A stretch of DNA of 64,000 nucleotides, from the NCBI GenBank assembly GCA_903901875.1, contig CAIUSO010000016.1, forward strand, positions 1 through 64,000, read 5' to 3'. Each line of letters opens with the position of its first letter. Position 1 is the stretch's first letter. A program made the position numbers and the translations under genes. This stretch comes from an uncultured Geobacteraceae bacterium. GTDB taxonomy: Bacteria > Desulfobacterota > Desulfuromonadia > Geobacterales > Pseudopelobacteraceae. This document shows, in pieces, positions 39,067 through 48,332 of this stretch. The notes beneath the pieces were generated by a model. It ran no database searches. It was given only the letters and a program-made list of their open reading frames with translations, and was not told the DNA's origin.

Positions 39067-39082
39067 AACTCAACATCCCCCC

Positions 39083-40402
39083 CTATTCTGCGGCAGACGG
39101 TTCGGCGTCAAGGATCAGCTCCGGCTCATCGGCTTCAAGATCCGTCTCCCTGTTCAGCACCCGCGTCATCCGTTCCATATCGAGTTCGTTTTCCCAACGG
39201 GACACCACCATGGTTGCCACACCATTTCCCACCAGATTGGTCAGGGCCCGGGCTTCGGACATAAAACGGTCGATACCCAGAATAAGTGCCAGGCCGGCCA
39301 CCGGAATGGTCGGGATAGCGGCAAAGGTGGCTGCCAAGGTAACGAAACCACTGCCGGTGACACCGGCGGCCCCCTTGGAGGTCAGCATCAACACACCGAG
39401 TATGGTCAGGGTCTGGGTCATCGTCAGGGGGGTGTTGGTGGCCTGTGCCACAAAGATGGCCGCCATGGTCAGATAGATGGAGGTTCCGTCCAGGTTGAAG
39501 GAATAGCCGGTGGGGATAACCAGACCAACCACCGATTTGGCACAGCCGAGATTTTCCAGTTTTGCCATCATGCGTGGCAGCACGGACTCGGAAGATGAGG
39601 TACCGAGAACGATCAGCAGCTCCTCCTTGATGTAACTGATGAACTTGAAAATACTGAAGCCGCACAGCTTGCAGATAGTCCCGAGCACCACAAAGACAAA
39701 CAGCAGACAGGTCAGATAGAAGCTCCCCATCAACATACCAAGTTTGGTCAGGGTACCAAGGCCGAATTTTCCGATGGTAAAGGCCATGGCACCAAAGGCA
39801 CCGATCGGAGCGGCTTTCATGATAATAGCAACTATGCCGAAAAATGCGTGGGAAAGCTGATCGATAAAACGGTAGACCGGCTTGCCCCGTTCACCAAGGG
39901 CTGCCAGGGCAAAACCAAAGAGAATAGCAAAAAACAGCACCTGGAGGATATCCCCTTTGGCAAAGGCATCAACCACGCTGCTCGGAATAATACCCATCAA
40001 AAAATCGGCCAGGCTATGGGATTTAGAGGCGGTTTCCGTATAGCCGGCCAGTCCTTTGGTGTCAAGCTTGGTGACATCGGCGTTCATCCCGACCCCCGGC
40101 TGGATCAGGTTGATCACCAGAAGGCCGATGCCCAGTGCCAATGTTGAAACCACCTCAAAATAGAGGAGTGCCTTTCCGCCAACCCGGCCCACCTTCTTCA
40201 TGTCGTCCATCCCGGCAATCCCGGTCACCACCGTGCAGAAAATAACCGGAGCGATGATCATCTTGATCAGCTTGATGAAGCCATCCCCCAGCGGCTTCAT
40301 CGCCGCACCGGTTTCCGGATAGAAGTGCCCCACACAGACCCCGATACTGATGGCCGTTAATACCTGGAAATAGAGATGCTGGTAAATTTTCTTCCCGTTC
40401 AT
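39083..40402 (-). CDS. dctA: C4-dicarboxylate/cation symporter (DctA type)
   Basis: Sodium- or proton-coupled dicarboxylate transporter of the DAACS family, inner membrane, 439 residues with about eight hydrophobic segments and two re-entrant loops. Signature blocks: [30 protein letters not shown] (first re-entrant loop) and [21 protein letters not shown] at 40402 follows GGGAGA; the frame is open to 40468 but the sigma-54 promoter would start transcription at about 40469, excluding a start there. Glutamate or aspartate are alternative substrates. Probably controlled by the sigma-54 activator encoded upstream. Confidence 0.92.
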   Translation of the reverse strand: MNGKKIYQHLYFQVLTAISIGVCVGHFYPETGAAMKPLGDGFIKLIKMIIAPVIFCTVVTGIAGMDDMKKVGRVGGKALLYFEVVSTLALGIGLLVINLIQPGVGMNADVTKLDTKGLAGYTETASKSHSLADFLMGIIPSSVVDAFAKGDILQVLFFAILFGFALAALGERGKPVYRFIDQLSHAFFGIVAIIMKAAPIGAFGAMAFTIGKFGLGTLTKLGMLMGSFYLTCLLFVFVVLGTICKLCGFSIFKFISYIKEELLIVLGTSSSESVLPRMMAKLENLGCAKSVVGLVIPTGYSFNLDGTSIYLTMAAIFVAQATNTPLTMTQTLTILGVLMLTSKGAAGVTGSGFVTLAATFAAIPTIPVAGLALILGIDRFMSEARALTNLVGNGVATMVVSRWENELDMERMTRVLNRETDLEADEPELILDAEPSAAE

Positions 40403-40479
40403 GGCGTGTCTCCCTTTATTGTCATATCCGTCGGCAGCTCTTTGCCGATCCCCAATCAATACAGTCATACGAATACAAG

Positions 40480-40495
40480 AGCAAGCAGAGTGCCA
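40480..40495 (-). promoter_or_regulatory. Sigma-54 (-24/-12) promoter of dctA
   Basis: On the minus strand the sequence TGGCACTCTGCTTGCT matches the sigma-54 consensus TGGCAC-N5-TTGCW at every defined base. Transcription would begin near 40469, giving a leader of about 67 bases to dctA. A sigma-54 activator gene lies directly upstream. Confidence 0.92.
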
Positions 40496-40568
40496 ATAGT
40501 GTATACATTTTTAAAGTGGCTGTTTTTATTTATATTTTAGTTATTTTTCGCTGGAACATGTGCGGGAA

Positions 40569-40594
40569 GTGGTATAACCAGAGAGAGGTACCAC
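40569..40594. promoter_or_regulatory. Inverted repeat GTGGTA-N14-TACCAC, candidate activator site
   Basis: Six-base arms about 100-125 bases upstream of the predicted dctA start, in the distance range of enhancer sites for NtrC-family activators. Likely, with the palindrome at 40632-40649, to bind the adjacent regulator; inference. Confidence 0.5.
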
Positions 40595-40631
40595 AGGAGA
40601 TGTCTGTTGTTTTTTATTTGTAATTAATGGC

Positions 40632-40649
40632 AGTTATATGAGTATAACT
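40632..40649. promoter_or_regulatory. Palindrome AGTTATA-TGAG-TATAACT upstream of dctA
   Basis: Perfect seven-base arms, about 165-180 bases upstream of the predicted dctA start. Second candidate enhancer element; it lies just after the stop of the regulator gene. Confidence 0.5.
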
Positions 40650-40672
40650 TCCGTTATGGCCGATAACTTTGA

Positions 40673-42100
40673 TTATACCCCTTCCCCAATAGCCCCACGC
40701 AATTTCAAGCGTTTGCTGAGGGCCGGCTGGGAGATCCCCAGAAGACGGGCCGCCATGGTCTGATTTCCGTTCGCACGTGCCATTGCCTCCTCCACCAGCA
40801 ACTCGGCGGCTTCACCAAAGGTAGGCAGACGCTCTACTCCGGCAAAAAGATTGCGCTCAGCCCGGGGGACAACCATCTGCTGCTTTGATTCCGGTCGAAT
40901 GATCGTTGTGAGAAAGGTCTCCATGGAGAGAACCCGATCCCGGTGTACGCTGACGGCGTTGTAGACCAGTGCCTTCAGCTCCCGGACATTGCCGGGAAAA
41001 TTGTAGGTTGCCAGCAGCTGTAACAGTTCACGGGGAGGTGTCGGTTTTTTCTTGCCGAGGGCTCGGGCCGATTCCTCCAGGAAATGATCCAGCAGCGGTG
41101 GCAGGTCCCCCTTCCGTTCCCGGAGCGGTGGAATAGCAACCATATGGGTGCAGAGCCGGTAGTAGAGATCCCGGCGGAACGAGCCGGCTTCCTGCTTATG
41201 GGAGAGATTCTGATGGGTAGCAACCACGATACGGGCTTTGAGACGCTTGGGACGGTCACTGCCGAGGGGAAAATACTCCCCCTCCTGGAGAAGGCGGAGC
41301 AGCTTGACTTGCGAAGGGATACTCAAATCACCGATTTCATCGAGAAACAGGGTGCCATCGGCCGCCTCCTCGATCATGCCCCGCCGAGGCTGATCGGCAC
41401 CGGTAAAGGCACCCCGCACATGGCCGAACAGGGTGTCGGCAAATACTACGTCATCAAGCCCCGCCACATTAACCGACACCAATTGCCCCCGGCACCCGCT
41501 CAGCGTGTGGGCGGCACGGGCAATCAACTCTTTCCCCACACCACTCTCCCCCAGTATCAGCAACGGCTCCCCGCTCAGTGCCACCGCTTCGATATAGGAA
41601 AAAATGGCCTGCATGGTACGGTCAGTGGTGACAATGCCGCGAAAGGCGGCCGGACACTTCACCGTTCCCGAAAGCATCCTGCTGGACATTTCCCGGTTCT
41701 GCCGCTCCAGCTCCAGCACCCGGATAGCACGGAGCACACCACTCACCAGCCGATCCTCTTCCACGGTTTTGACAAAATAGTCAAAGGCCCCCTGCTTGAT
41801 ACAGCTCACGGCACTCTCGATCTGATTCATACCGCTGATGACGATAATGGCAATTTCCGGATGCCGCTCGGAAATCATGCCGATCAGCTGTTCCCCCCCC
41901 AGATGGGGCATGGTTAAATCCAGCAGCACCAGACCAATTTCGTGTTGTTCCAGCAGCTCCATGACCAGGCGGCTGTCCTGACAGGTGAGGATATTGGTAA
42001 TCCCGGCCGAACGTTCCAGGGTGAGACTGAGGGAGCGGAGCCAGGCCGGCTCATCATCAACCAGCAGAACACCGAAGTGGGGATAGTGGGATGGATTCAT
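40673..42100 (-). CDS. Sigma-54-dependent response regulator (DctD-like)
   Basis: 475 residues: receiver with Asp61 (LVLLDLTMP), AAA+ domain with GESGVGKE (Walker A) and an intact GAFTGAD sigma-54 contact loop, GTLFLDEIGD, and a Fis-type HTH (TMAARLLGISQPALSKRLK). It overlaps the upstream kinase gene by four bases and lies upstream of dctA, whose promoter is of the sigma-54 type, so dctA is the obvious target. Autoregulation cannot be judged. Confidence 0.93.
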   Translation of the reverse strand: MNPSHYPHFGVLLVDDEPAWLRSLSLTLERSAGITNILTCQDSRLVMELLEQHEIGLVLLDLTMPHLGGEQLIGMISERHPEIAIIVISGMNQIESAVSCIKQGAFDYFVKTVEEDRLVSGVLRAIRVLELERQNREMSSRMLSGTVKCPAAFRGIVTTDRTMQAIFSYIEAVALSGEPLLILGESGVGKELIARAAHTLSGCRGQLVSVNVAGLDDVVFADTLFGHVRGAFTGADQPRRGMIEEAADGTLFLDEIGDLSIPSQVKLLRLLQEGEYFPLGSDRPKRLKARIVVATHQNLSHKQEAGSFRRDLYYRLCTHMVAIPPLRERKGDLPPLLDHFLEESARALGKKKPTPPRELLQLLATYNFPGNVRELKALVYNAVSVHRDRVLSMETFLTTIIRPESKQQMVVPRAERNLFAGVERLPTFGEAAELLVEEAMARANGNQTMAARLLGISQPALSKRLKLRGAIGEGV

Positions 42101-43887
42101 GGGGCAACTCCTTGGGGTACGGAAAGATCACAGGCCGGGACATGGGGAGCGTGACCTGTTCTGCCGGTACTCTGGCACGGGATGGTCAGCGTCACGGTGG
42201 TCCCCTGGCCGGGGCGGGAGGCAAATTCCAACAGGCCGTGATGTTCCTTGACAATGGTGGCGGAAACCGACAGACCCAGACCGGTACCGCCGTTCTCCCG
42301 CCGGGTGGTAAAAAACGGGTCCGTCAGGCGGGGCACATGCTCGGGGGCGATACCGCACCCCTCATCCACCACAGTCAGAACTACCGTGCCGGAATCAGGG
42401 TCATGGCGTGTCGTCAGAAATATGCCGGAGGTGTCGTCGGGCAGTGCCTGACAGGCGTTCAGGATAAGGTTGAGCACCACCTGTTCTATCCGCTGTCCGC
42501 TCCCCAGGACGGGAGGCAGGTCAGTGCCGTAATGTGCCTCGAAATGACCGGTTGATGAGCGGATGGTCGCATCGACCAGCCTGACCGCCGCCTGGACCAC
42601 CCCGTTGAAATTGATCGGTTCGGTGGACGCCGTGGTGTCCTGGCGGGCAAAGTCCTTCAGCTCCTCCACAATCCGTTTGATCCGGTTGGCACCTTCCTGC
42701 ATCCCCTCCAGCAGATAGGGAACTTCATCACGCATGCGGGAGTAGGGAAGCCCCCCCAGGGTAAAATCCCCCTGGCTTCGGTAGTGGGCCTCAAGTACCT
42801 CTTCCGCATCCTGATACACCTCCCGGAGAATCGGCATATTGAGCAGGATAAGGCCATTGGGGTTGTTGATTTCATGGGCCACCCCGGCCACCAGAATACC
42901 GAGGGAAGCCATTTTATCGGTCTGGATCAACTGATCCTGATGGAGTTTCAACTCGTCCAGGGCCCGTTTCCGTTCGGCCACTTCAAGGGCCAGTTCCCTG
43001 GTGCGCTGGGCAACCCGCAGTTGCAATGACCGTGACCAGGCCACCGTTCCGGCAAGTATCAGCAGCAACGGCCCCAACACCAGGGTACCGTACCAGACCA
43101 CCCGTTCCCAGGAAACCTTGGGAGGGCCGAGAACCCCGAGCCACCGGTCATAAATCTCCTGATACTGGCCGGTTTTCTTCAAGATGGCCAGCCCCTCGTT
43201 GAAGCGGGCCAGCAGCTCCTCATTGCCCTTTTTTACCCCGTAGCAGTATTTTTGCGTCGAGATGCTCCGGGCCACCGGCACCAGATTGGACAGCTTATGT
43301 TCCCGAATAAGGTACATGCCGGGGAGCATGGCCAGCACCGCATAATCATGTTCACCGGAGGCGAGTTGCCTGAGGGCATCGGCGGGGGTAGCGGTCATGT
43401 TGAGATTCGGGGCAAAACCGAGGGAGGTCAGATAGTCATGCATGATCCCATCCCGGAAGACGATGATCTCCTTACCGCGCAGCTGCTCGATACTGCTCAC
43501 CGGCGCGGTATCTTTGCGGGCAAAGATCGCATGGTTGATGATGGTATGGGGGGGAGAAAACGAGAGGGTTCGGGTCCGTTCCTCCGAATAGGAGATACCC
43601 TGCAATACCCCGACGGAGCCGTTCAGCAGGGCGTTCCGCATCTCCGACCAGCCTCCAAAACGAAACTGGACCTTCATCCCCATGACGTCGGCAATGGCCC
43701 GGGTTAAATCAACATTGTACCCGGTCGGCTGCCCGTCCTTATCAAGAAATTCATAGGGGGGATAATCCCGATCCCCCCCCACAATAACGATCTGCGGAGA
43801 AGACACATCCATTTCCGCCCCTTCCCCGAAGATCGGCAGGAGGAGGCACACCAGGCACATGAGCGTTATTAGGGAAAAGCTACCCAT
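42097..43887 (-). CDS. Sensor histidine kinase with periplasmic amino-acid-binding-type (SBP_bac_3) domain
   Basis: 596 residues: signal peptide or anchor (1-24), one complete type-3 solute-binding domain (about 32-252, with DYPPYEFLDKDGQPTGYNVDL), a transmembrane helix (261-283), a coiled linker (290-325), phospho-acceptor His338 in GVAHEINNPNGLI and a HATPase domain ending near 575. The sensor type usually binds amino acids or small organic acids, unlike the PAS-type sensor of rhizobial DctB. Partner of the overlapping sigma-54 regulator. Confidence 0.92.
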   Translation of the reverse strand: MGSFSLITLMCLVCLLLPIFGEGAEMDVSSPQIVIVGGDRDYPPYEFLDKDGQPTGYNVDLTRAIADVMGMKVQFRFGGWSEMRNALLNGSVGVLQGISYSEERTRTLSFSPPHTIINHAIFARKDTAPVSSIEQLRGKEIIVFRDGIMHDYLTSLGFAPNLNMTATPADALRQLASGEHDYAVLAMLPGMYLIREHKLSNLVPVARSISTQKYCYGVKKGNEELLARFNEGLAILKKTGQYQEIYDRWLGVLGPPKVSWERVVWYGTLVLGPLLLILAGTVAWSRSLQLRVAQRTRELALEVAERKRALDELKLHQDQLIQTDKMASLGILVAGVAHEINNPNGLILLNMPILREVYQDAEEVLEAHYRSQGDFTLGGLPYSRMRDEVPYLLEGMQEGANRIKRIVEELKDFARQDTTASTEPINFNGVVQAAVRLVDATIRSSTGHFEAHYGTDLPPVLGSGQRIEQVVLNLILNACQALPDDTSGIFLTTRHDPDSGTVVLTVVDEGCGIAPEHVPRLTDPFFTTRRENGGTGLGLSVSATIVKEHHGLLEFASRPGQGTTVTLTIPCQSTGRTGHAPHVPACDLSVPQGVAP

Positions 43888-43892
43888 GGTTT

Positions 43893-45032
43893 CTACACCA
43901 GCTCCTCAATGGTACCACCCGGCTTCAGCAGATAGCGGCTACCACGCCACATCACCCGATTACCAAGGAATGAAAGTGCCCAGGTACAAAAGGCCAGCAT
44001 ATCCCGCAGCGGAAGAAGCCAGAGCCAGCGGGGGAAGAGGTTATCCTGAACAAACCGGCGGCTGAACAGGGTACACACCCCGAATCGCACCCCGTAAAGC
44101 AACGCCACCGCCAGAATCGCCTCCACGGGGGATGGTGCCACCAGCGATGCCAGGAGGAGTGCCGGAAAGGGGAGAATGAGGCCGGAAGCCAGATAACCGA
44201 AGGGGCGACTGACCCGCATGGTCCGGGCCCACCGGAGCTGCCGTGACAGTACGGTCATGAGGTTTTCCGGCTGAATGACACTTTCAACCAGGCACCGGTC
44301 AAGGACCACCTGCCAGCCGGCACGATGGATCCTGTTGCCAAGTTGATAATCATCGGCCAAAAATCGCGCCAGTGCCTCGAAGCCACCAACGGCCAGCAAG
44401 GCCTCCCGCCGAACCGCCATCGAAGCTCCCAGACCAAAGGAGAGCCCTTCCAGATGCCGTGCCACCAGCACATTGGGTATCATTTCAGCGGTGAAGCCGG
44501 TCGCTTCCACTGCGGTGGCGATGCCATGGACATCGGAGGTGCGATAGAGCGAGGTGGCCATACCGACCCGGGGATCGGAAAAATGTCCGGTGATGGAGCT
44601 GAGATAGTCGGCGGGAACGAACACATCACTGTCGCAGATGACAATTATCCCATGACGGGCATGGCTCCAGGCGTTGATCAGATTGGAAATTTTGCGGTTC
44701 GGCCCCTGTTCGGCCGGGTTAATGACCAGGGTAATGGTGTGGTTGACAAAATCATCAATCAGCTGATGGATGACCGGTATGACCGGGTCATCGGCCGATG
44801 CCACGGAGAAAATAATCTCCTGCTCACCGGCATACTCCTGACAGCAGAAGGAGGCAAAATTATCGTAACTGTCCCCGTCCATCCCCTTGACCGGTTTCAA
44901 GATGGTCACCGCCGGAGCGAAACCGCTGACCGGCTGGCGGGGCCTGAAAAAGCGCAGGGCGCACCAGAGGGAAATCAGTGAATAGACCAGCGCGGGAAGC
45001 ACCACCATGAAGGGAAGCAGCGTACGCACCAT
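43893..45032 (-). CDS. hpnI: HpnI-like family 2 glycosyltransferase (hopanoid or ceramide glycosyltransferase type)
   Basis: 379-residue membrane glycosyltransferase: N-terminal helix (7-28), GT2 catalytic domain with VTILKPVKG, the DSD metal site (134-136), the acceptor D-D region (FLADDYQLG) and QLRWARTMR (the Q-x-x-RW motif), then hydrophobic helices (about 280-345). HpnI adds GlcNAc to bacteriohopanetetrol; relatives make glucosylceramide. No other hopanoid gene is in the window, so the substrate is inferred only from family resemblance. It lies two bases after the methyltransferase gene and six before the kinase gene. Confidence 0.78.
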   Translation of the reverse strand: MVRTLLPFMVVLPALVYSLISLWCALRFFRPRQPVSGFAPAVTILKPVKGMDGDSYDNFASFCCQEYAGEQEIIFSVASADDPVIPVIHQLIDDFVNHTITLVINPAEQGPNRKISNLINAWSHARHGIIVICDSDVFVPADYLSSITGHFSDPRVGMATSLYRTSDVHGIATAVEATGFTAEMIPNVLVARHLEGLSFGLGASMAVRREALLAVGGFEALARFLADDYQLGNRIHRAGWQVVLDRCLVESVIQPENLMTVLSRQLRWARTMRVSRPFGYLASGLILPFPALLLASLVAPSPVEAILAVALLYGVRFGVCTLFSRRFVQDNLFPRWLWLLPLRDMLAFCTWALSFLGNRVMWRGSRYLLKPGGTIEELV

Positions 45033-45033
45033 C

Positions 45034-45624
45034 TCAGCACCCCCTCTGAACGAGCATCAGATAGGGAGCGGTGACCGGCACATTGACCTGCCCCATGCGC
45101 CAGCAGTGGTAGCGACGGGGATCAAGCCCGACCACCCACCGTTCCACCGCCGTGCGTTCATCGTCTCCCCCCGGGTGCCCCGGATAGATCGTCACCATGA
45201 CACTCCCCCCTCTCGCCAGAAGCGACAAAGCCTGTGACAGGGCGGAAACGGTGCTGTCTGCATGGGTAATAACAGTGCGATCCCCTCCCGGCAGGTAGCC
45301 CAGATTGAACAGCACCAGATTGAGCGGAACCGAAACCCGCTCCGCCATCTCCCCGTGGCTGACATTGAGCAGTGTTACCCGCTCGGCGACTCCCGCTTCA
45401 GCCACCCGGCGACCGGTCTCGCCAATGGCCTCTGGCTGGATATCGAACCCCACAACCGTGCCGGTGGTCCCTACCAACCGGGCCAGCAGCAGGGTATCAT
45501 GGCCGTTGCCACAGGTGGCATCTACCACCTGGTCACCGTCATGGACCAGACTCTGCAGCAGCAGATGTGACAGTGGTACCGGTCCCCGCAGAAAAGGGGG
45601 ATAACAATCGAAGGAATCATTCAT
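45034..45624 (-). CDS. SAM-dependent methyltransferase, MnmM/YtqB-like
   Basis: 196-residue class I methyltransferase with VVDATCGNGHDT (33-44, SAM loop), FDIQPEAIGET (60-70), LNLVLFNLGYLPGGD (about 102-116, the N-x-G-Y-L-P-G block) and VTIYPGHPGG. These blocks fit the YtqB/MnmM family, which completes 5-methylaminomethyl-2-thiouridine in tRNA in Gram-positives; in this clade the target is not proven. Precedes the HpnI-like gene by two bases and is divergent from the pseudouridine synthase gene. Confidence 0.75.
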   Translation of the reverse strand: MNDSFDCYPPFLRGPVPLSHLLLQSLVHDGDQVVDATCGNGHDTLLLARLVGTTGTVVGFDIQPEAIGETGRRVAEAGVAERVTLLNVSHGEMAERVSVPLNLVLFNLGYLPGGDRTVITHADSTVSALSQALSLLARGGSVMVTIYPGHPGGDDERTAVERWVVGLDPRRYHCWRMGQVNVPVTAPYLMLVQRGC

Positions 45625-45707
45625 GGAAAAGAGGTTACCAGAATACCACCGCTTTCGCTATGGGGAATTTATTTGTAATTTACGGGCAAACAGGGTAGTA
45701 CAGCACC

Positions 45708-46592
45708 ATGATCATACGAAAAGCGGTGGGAAAAGAGCAGAATGGCTGTCGGCTCGACGATGCCGTCGCGGTTCTCTGTAATGGCGTCAGCAAATCAGAG
45801 GCACGGCGCATTATCGACCGGGGGGGATGCACCGTCAATGTGGCCCTGGTGCGGGTGGCATCACGCAGTGTCAAGACCGGTGACGTCATTGAAGTCGGCA
45901 TCATGGAAAGCGGGCGCTTTGAAGAGTTGCAGCTGCCCCCTGAAGCACTCCTGTACGAGGATGGCGAGCTGATCGCCGTCAACAAGCCGGCCGGCATCAA
46001 CAGCCAGCGCACCCCCTACCAACTGAAGGGAACTCTGGAATACTGGGTGACCGAATACTTCAAGGGGCAGGGGAGCGGCGAAGCGGCCCGGGTTGTCCAT
46101 CGCCTTGACCGGGGCACCTCGGGGGCCATGCTTTTTCCGAAAAGCAGAAGTGGTGCCGCCTGGCTCTCCCGGCTATTTCAGGAGGGGCTGGTGGAAAAAC
46201 GCTACCTGGCTCTGGTGGCCGGCTGCCCGCCACAACAAACTTGGAAGGTAGACGGCCCCATCGGCAAGGTGGGACCGGCTCGGTACGGCATAGTCGAGGG
46301 GGGAAAACCATCGGCAACCGAATTCACCATGGTGGCCCAATCCGCCAGCCATTCCCTGATCGAAGCGCGACCGCTCACCGGACGAACCCACCAAATCAGG
46401 GTCCATCTGGCCTCGGTGGGTCTGCCGATCATGGGTGACACCACCTACGGGGGGGAGCAAGCCACCCGGATGATGCTGCACTGCTCTGCGATGACCTTTT
46501 TAACCCCTCACAACACCCCGGTCACGGTAACCGCCCCACTCAACGGTGAATTTGCCCGGATCGTTTCAGAGCTCACTCCGCCAGCTGCCTGA
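45708..46592 (+). CDS. RluA-family pseudouridine synthase
   Basis: Isomerises uridine in RNA. 294 residues: an S4 RNA-binding domain (about 12-70, with RLDDAVAVLCNGVSKSEAR) followed by the catalytic domain with Asp134 in HRLDRGTSG and the late RPLTGRTHQIRVHL block. Which uridines (23S, tRNA) it modifies is not evident; an RluD- or RluC-like role is likely. Stands alone, converging on the AMMECR1 gene. Confidence 0.9.
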   Translation: MIIRKAVGKEQNGCRLDDAVAVLCNGVSKSEARRIIDRGGCTVNVALVRVASRSVKTGDVIEVGIMESGRFEELQLPPEALLYEDGELIAVNKPAGINSQRTPYQLKGTLEYWVTEYFKGQGSGEAARVVHRLDRGTSGAMLFPKSRSGAAWLSRLFQEGLVEKRYLALVAGCPPQQTWKVDGPIGKVGPARYGIVEGGKPSATEFTMVAQSASHSLIEARPLTGRTHQIRVHLASVGLPIMGDTTYGGEQATRMMLHCSAMTFLTPHNTPVTVTAPLNGEFARIVSELTPPAA

Positions 46593-46603
46593 CGGCAGAA
46601 TTC

Positions 46604-47155
46604 CTATTTTTCTCCAAACACCTGGGCACTGAACAGATAGATATCGCATTCCCCCTGCCAGGCATCGGGGGGCAAGCCGGCCTTGGCGCAGGTGTGCTGA
46701 AGGAACTGATCACGGTTCCAGCCATATTCGGTCGCCACCTGGGGGAGCAGCACCCCCCGGTTATTCCCCTTGATAATGTAGATGCCATGGACACCAACCT
46801 GGATTTCATCGACCGATGCGGCCTTCACGAGGGGTGAGAGCACCGAAATATCGATCTCGAAATCCGTCAGATCATCACTCTTCATGGGGTGAAAGCGGGG
46901 GTCACGGGCCGCAGCGGAAACCGCCATCTCCTGCACCAGCTGATAGAGCGGCTGGTTGGAAATAAAATTACCGATACACCCCCGCAGGGCCCCCTGTTTT
47001 TTGATGGTGACAAAACAGCCGGAGCGGAGCAGCAGCCCCGGCGAGGGTTCACCGGTGATAGCGGGCACTTTCTGGCTGGTTACATAACTGACAATGGTGC
47101 CACGGGCGATCCTCAACAGATCAAGTTGTTCAGCGGCATTCAATAATTCGCTCAT
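46604..47155 (-). CDS. AMMECR1-domain protein (AmmeMemoRadiSam system type)
   Basis: 183 residues with LRGCIG (57-62), the invariant motif of AMMECR1 proteins, and the DPRF, EIDISVLSP and the LLPQVATEYGW blocks. In bacteria it often sits with a MEMO-like dioxygenase and a radical-SAM protein, neither of which is nearby here. Reaction unknown. Ends convergent with the pseudouridine synthase gene; precedes nothing on the same strand within about 10 bases. Confidence 0.9.
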   Translation of the reverse strand: MSELLNAAEQLDLLRIARGTIVSYVTSQKVPAITGEPSPGLLLRSGCFVTIKKQGALRGCIGNFISNQPLYQLVQEMAVSAAARDPRFHPMKSDDLTDFEIDISVLSPLVKAASVDEIQVGVHGIYIIKGNNRGVLLPQVATEYGWNRDQFLQHTCAKAGLPPDAWQGECDIYLFSAQVFGEK

Positions 47156-47189
47156 ACTATACCCCCTTACCCATGTTTTTTACCTGGCA

Positions 47190-47693
47190 TTAATAACTTT
47201 TACGTCGAAACAGACCGGTTTTGATACTCACCACCCGGTCAAGGAACAGCACCCCATCCAGGTGATCCATCTCATGCTGGATGGCGACGGCCTCAAAACC
47301 ACTGGCCAAAATCTCCCGTTCCGTGCCGTCCGGCTCGGTGAAGCGGAGCGTGATTTGCGTATTCCGCTCCACATCACCGGTATAATCGGGAATGCTCATG
47401 CACCCCTCACGCATGGTGGCAATGCCGGAACGGGCGATGATCTCCGGGTTGACCATGCAGAGCCGGCCATGGTTATTCTCTTTTCCGAAGCGGTTTTTTG
47501 ACACATCAACGACACAGACCCGCAGGGTCACCCCGATCTGGGGGGCGGCCACACCGACCGAACCGGGACCGGCCACCATGGTATCCACCAGATCCCCGAT
47601 AAGGGTATGGATCGGAGGATCAATCTGTTCAACACGGTTGCAGAGTTTTTTCAATACCGGATGGGGATACCGGAGAATTGGCTGGATCGGCAT
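47190..47693 (-). CDS. def: Peptide deformylase
   Basis: Removes the N-formyl group from nascent proteins. The 167 residues carry all three metal/active-site motifs: GVAAPQIG (47-54), EGCMSIP (96-102; metal Cys98) and QHEMDH (139-144, HExxH). ATG at 47693 follows the ACT gene's stop by one base, so the two are coupled; the frame is open to 47774, overlapping that gene, but only the shorter form is family-like. Confidence 0.95.
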   Translation of the reverse strand: MPIQPILRYPHPVLKKLCNRVEQIDPPIHTLIGDLVDTMVAGPGSVGVAAPQIGVTLRVCVVDVSKNRFGKENNHGRLCMVNPEIIARSGIATMREGCMSIPDYTGDVERNTQITLRFTEPDGTEREILASGFEAVAIQHEMDHLDGVLFLDRVVSIKTGLFRRKSY

Positions 47694-47694
47694 T

Positions 47695-48255
47695 TCAGAA
47701 CACCACCGGGGTAATAATCCGCACAGCGATCTCGACGTGGAGTTCCGCTTTAAGCTCTGCCAGCAGGGCCTCAACCCCTTCGGCCGTCTCGCCTTCCGGC
47801 AGGGCTACTTCCAGCATCAGCACGTATACCGGCTCGGTCTCACTGCCGATCAGCTTGGTATTCAGGTCGGTTATATTTATGGAGCGGGTCGCCAGCTCAC
47901 GGGTCACCCGATAGACAATCCCCGGTTGATCGGCACCATAGACCGAAATCATGCAGATTTCTCCATCCGGTTCCTGACGTACAATCTCGTCACCATGGAG
48001 GGTTCGCACCCCCAGGCTCATACCGATCCGGTCACAAACCGGCGTCAACTCTTCAAGAAGCCCCTTTTCACCGGACCGGCTCTTCAACGAAACAATCAGG
48101 ATCATGGCAAACTCACCGGCCAGCATGGTGCAACTGGAATCAGCAATATTGCCTCCCAGCCTGAAGAGCCCTTCGGTTATGGCAGCAACAATACCGGGGC
48201 GATCCTTACCGACCACTGAAACGGCATAATGGGTTGTTTCCTGTTCTGAAGTCAT
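47695..48255 (-). CDS. Double ACT-domain protein (GcvR-like)
   Basis: 186 residues made of two ACT domains: the first begins AVSVVGKDRPGIVAAIT (about 10-26), the second SVYGADQPGIVYRVT (about 99-113). Similar proteins (GcvR) control the glycine cleavage operon in enterobacteria by protein contact; here no gcv gene is close. GAGGTG precedes the ATG. Coupled with def. Confidence 0.85.
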   Translation of the reverse strand: MTSEQETTHYAVSVVGKDRPGIVAAITEGLFRLGGNIADSSCTMLAGEFAMILIVSLKSRSGEKGLLEELTPVCDRIGMSLGVRTLHGDEIVRQEPDGEICMISVYGADQPGIVYRVTRELATRSINITDLNTKLIGSETEPVYVLMLEVALPEGETAEGVEALLAELKAELHVEIAVRIITPVVF

Positions 48256-48332
48256 TGGTTCACCTCAAAGAGATATAATTCTTCGTTTTCGTTCATTTTA
48301 TTCGGTGATAAAAGCAACGATGCCACATTTTA

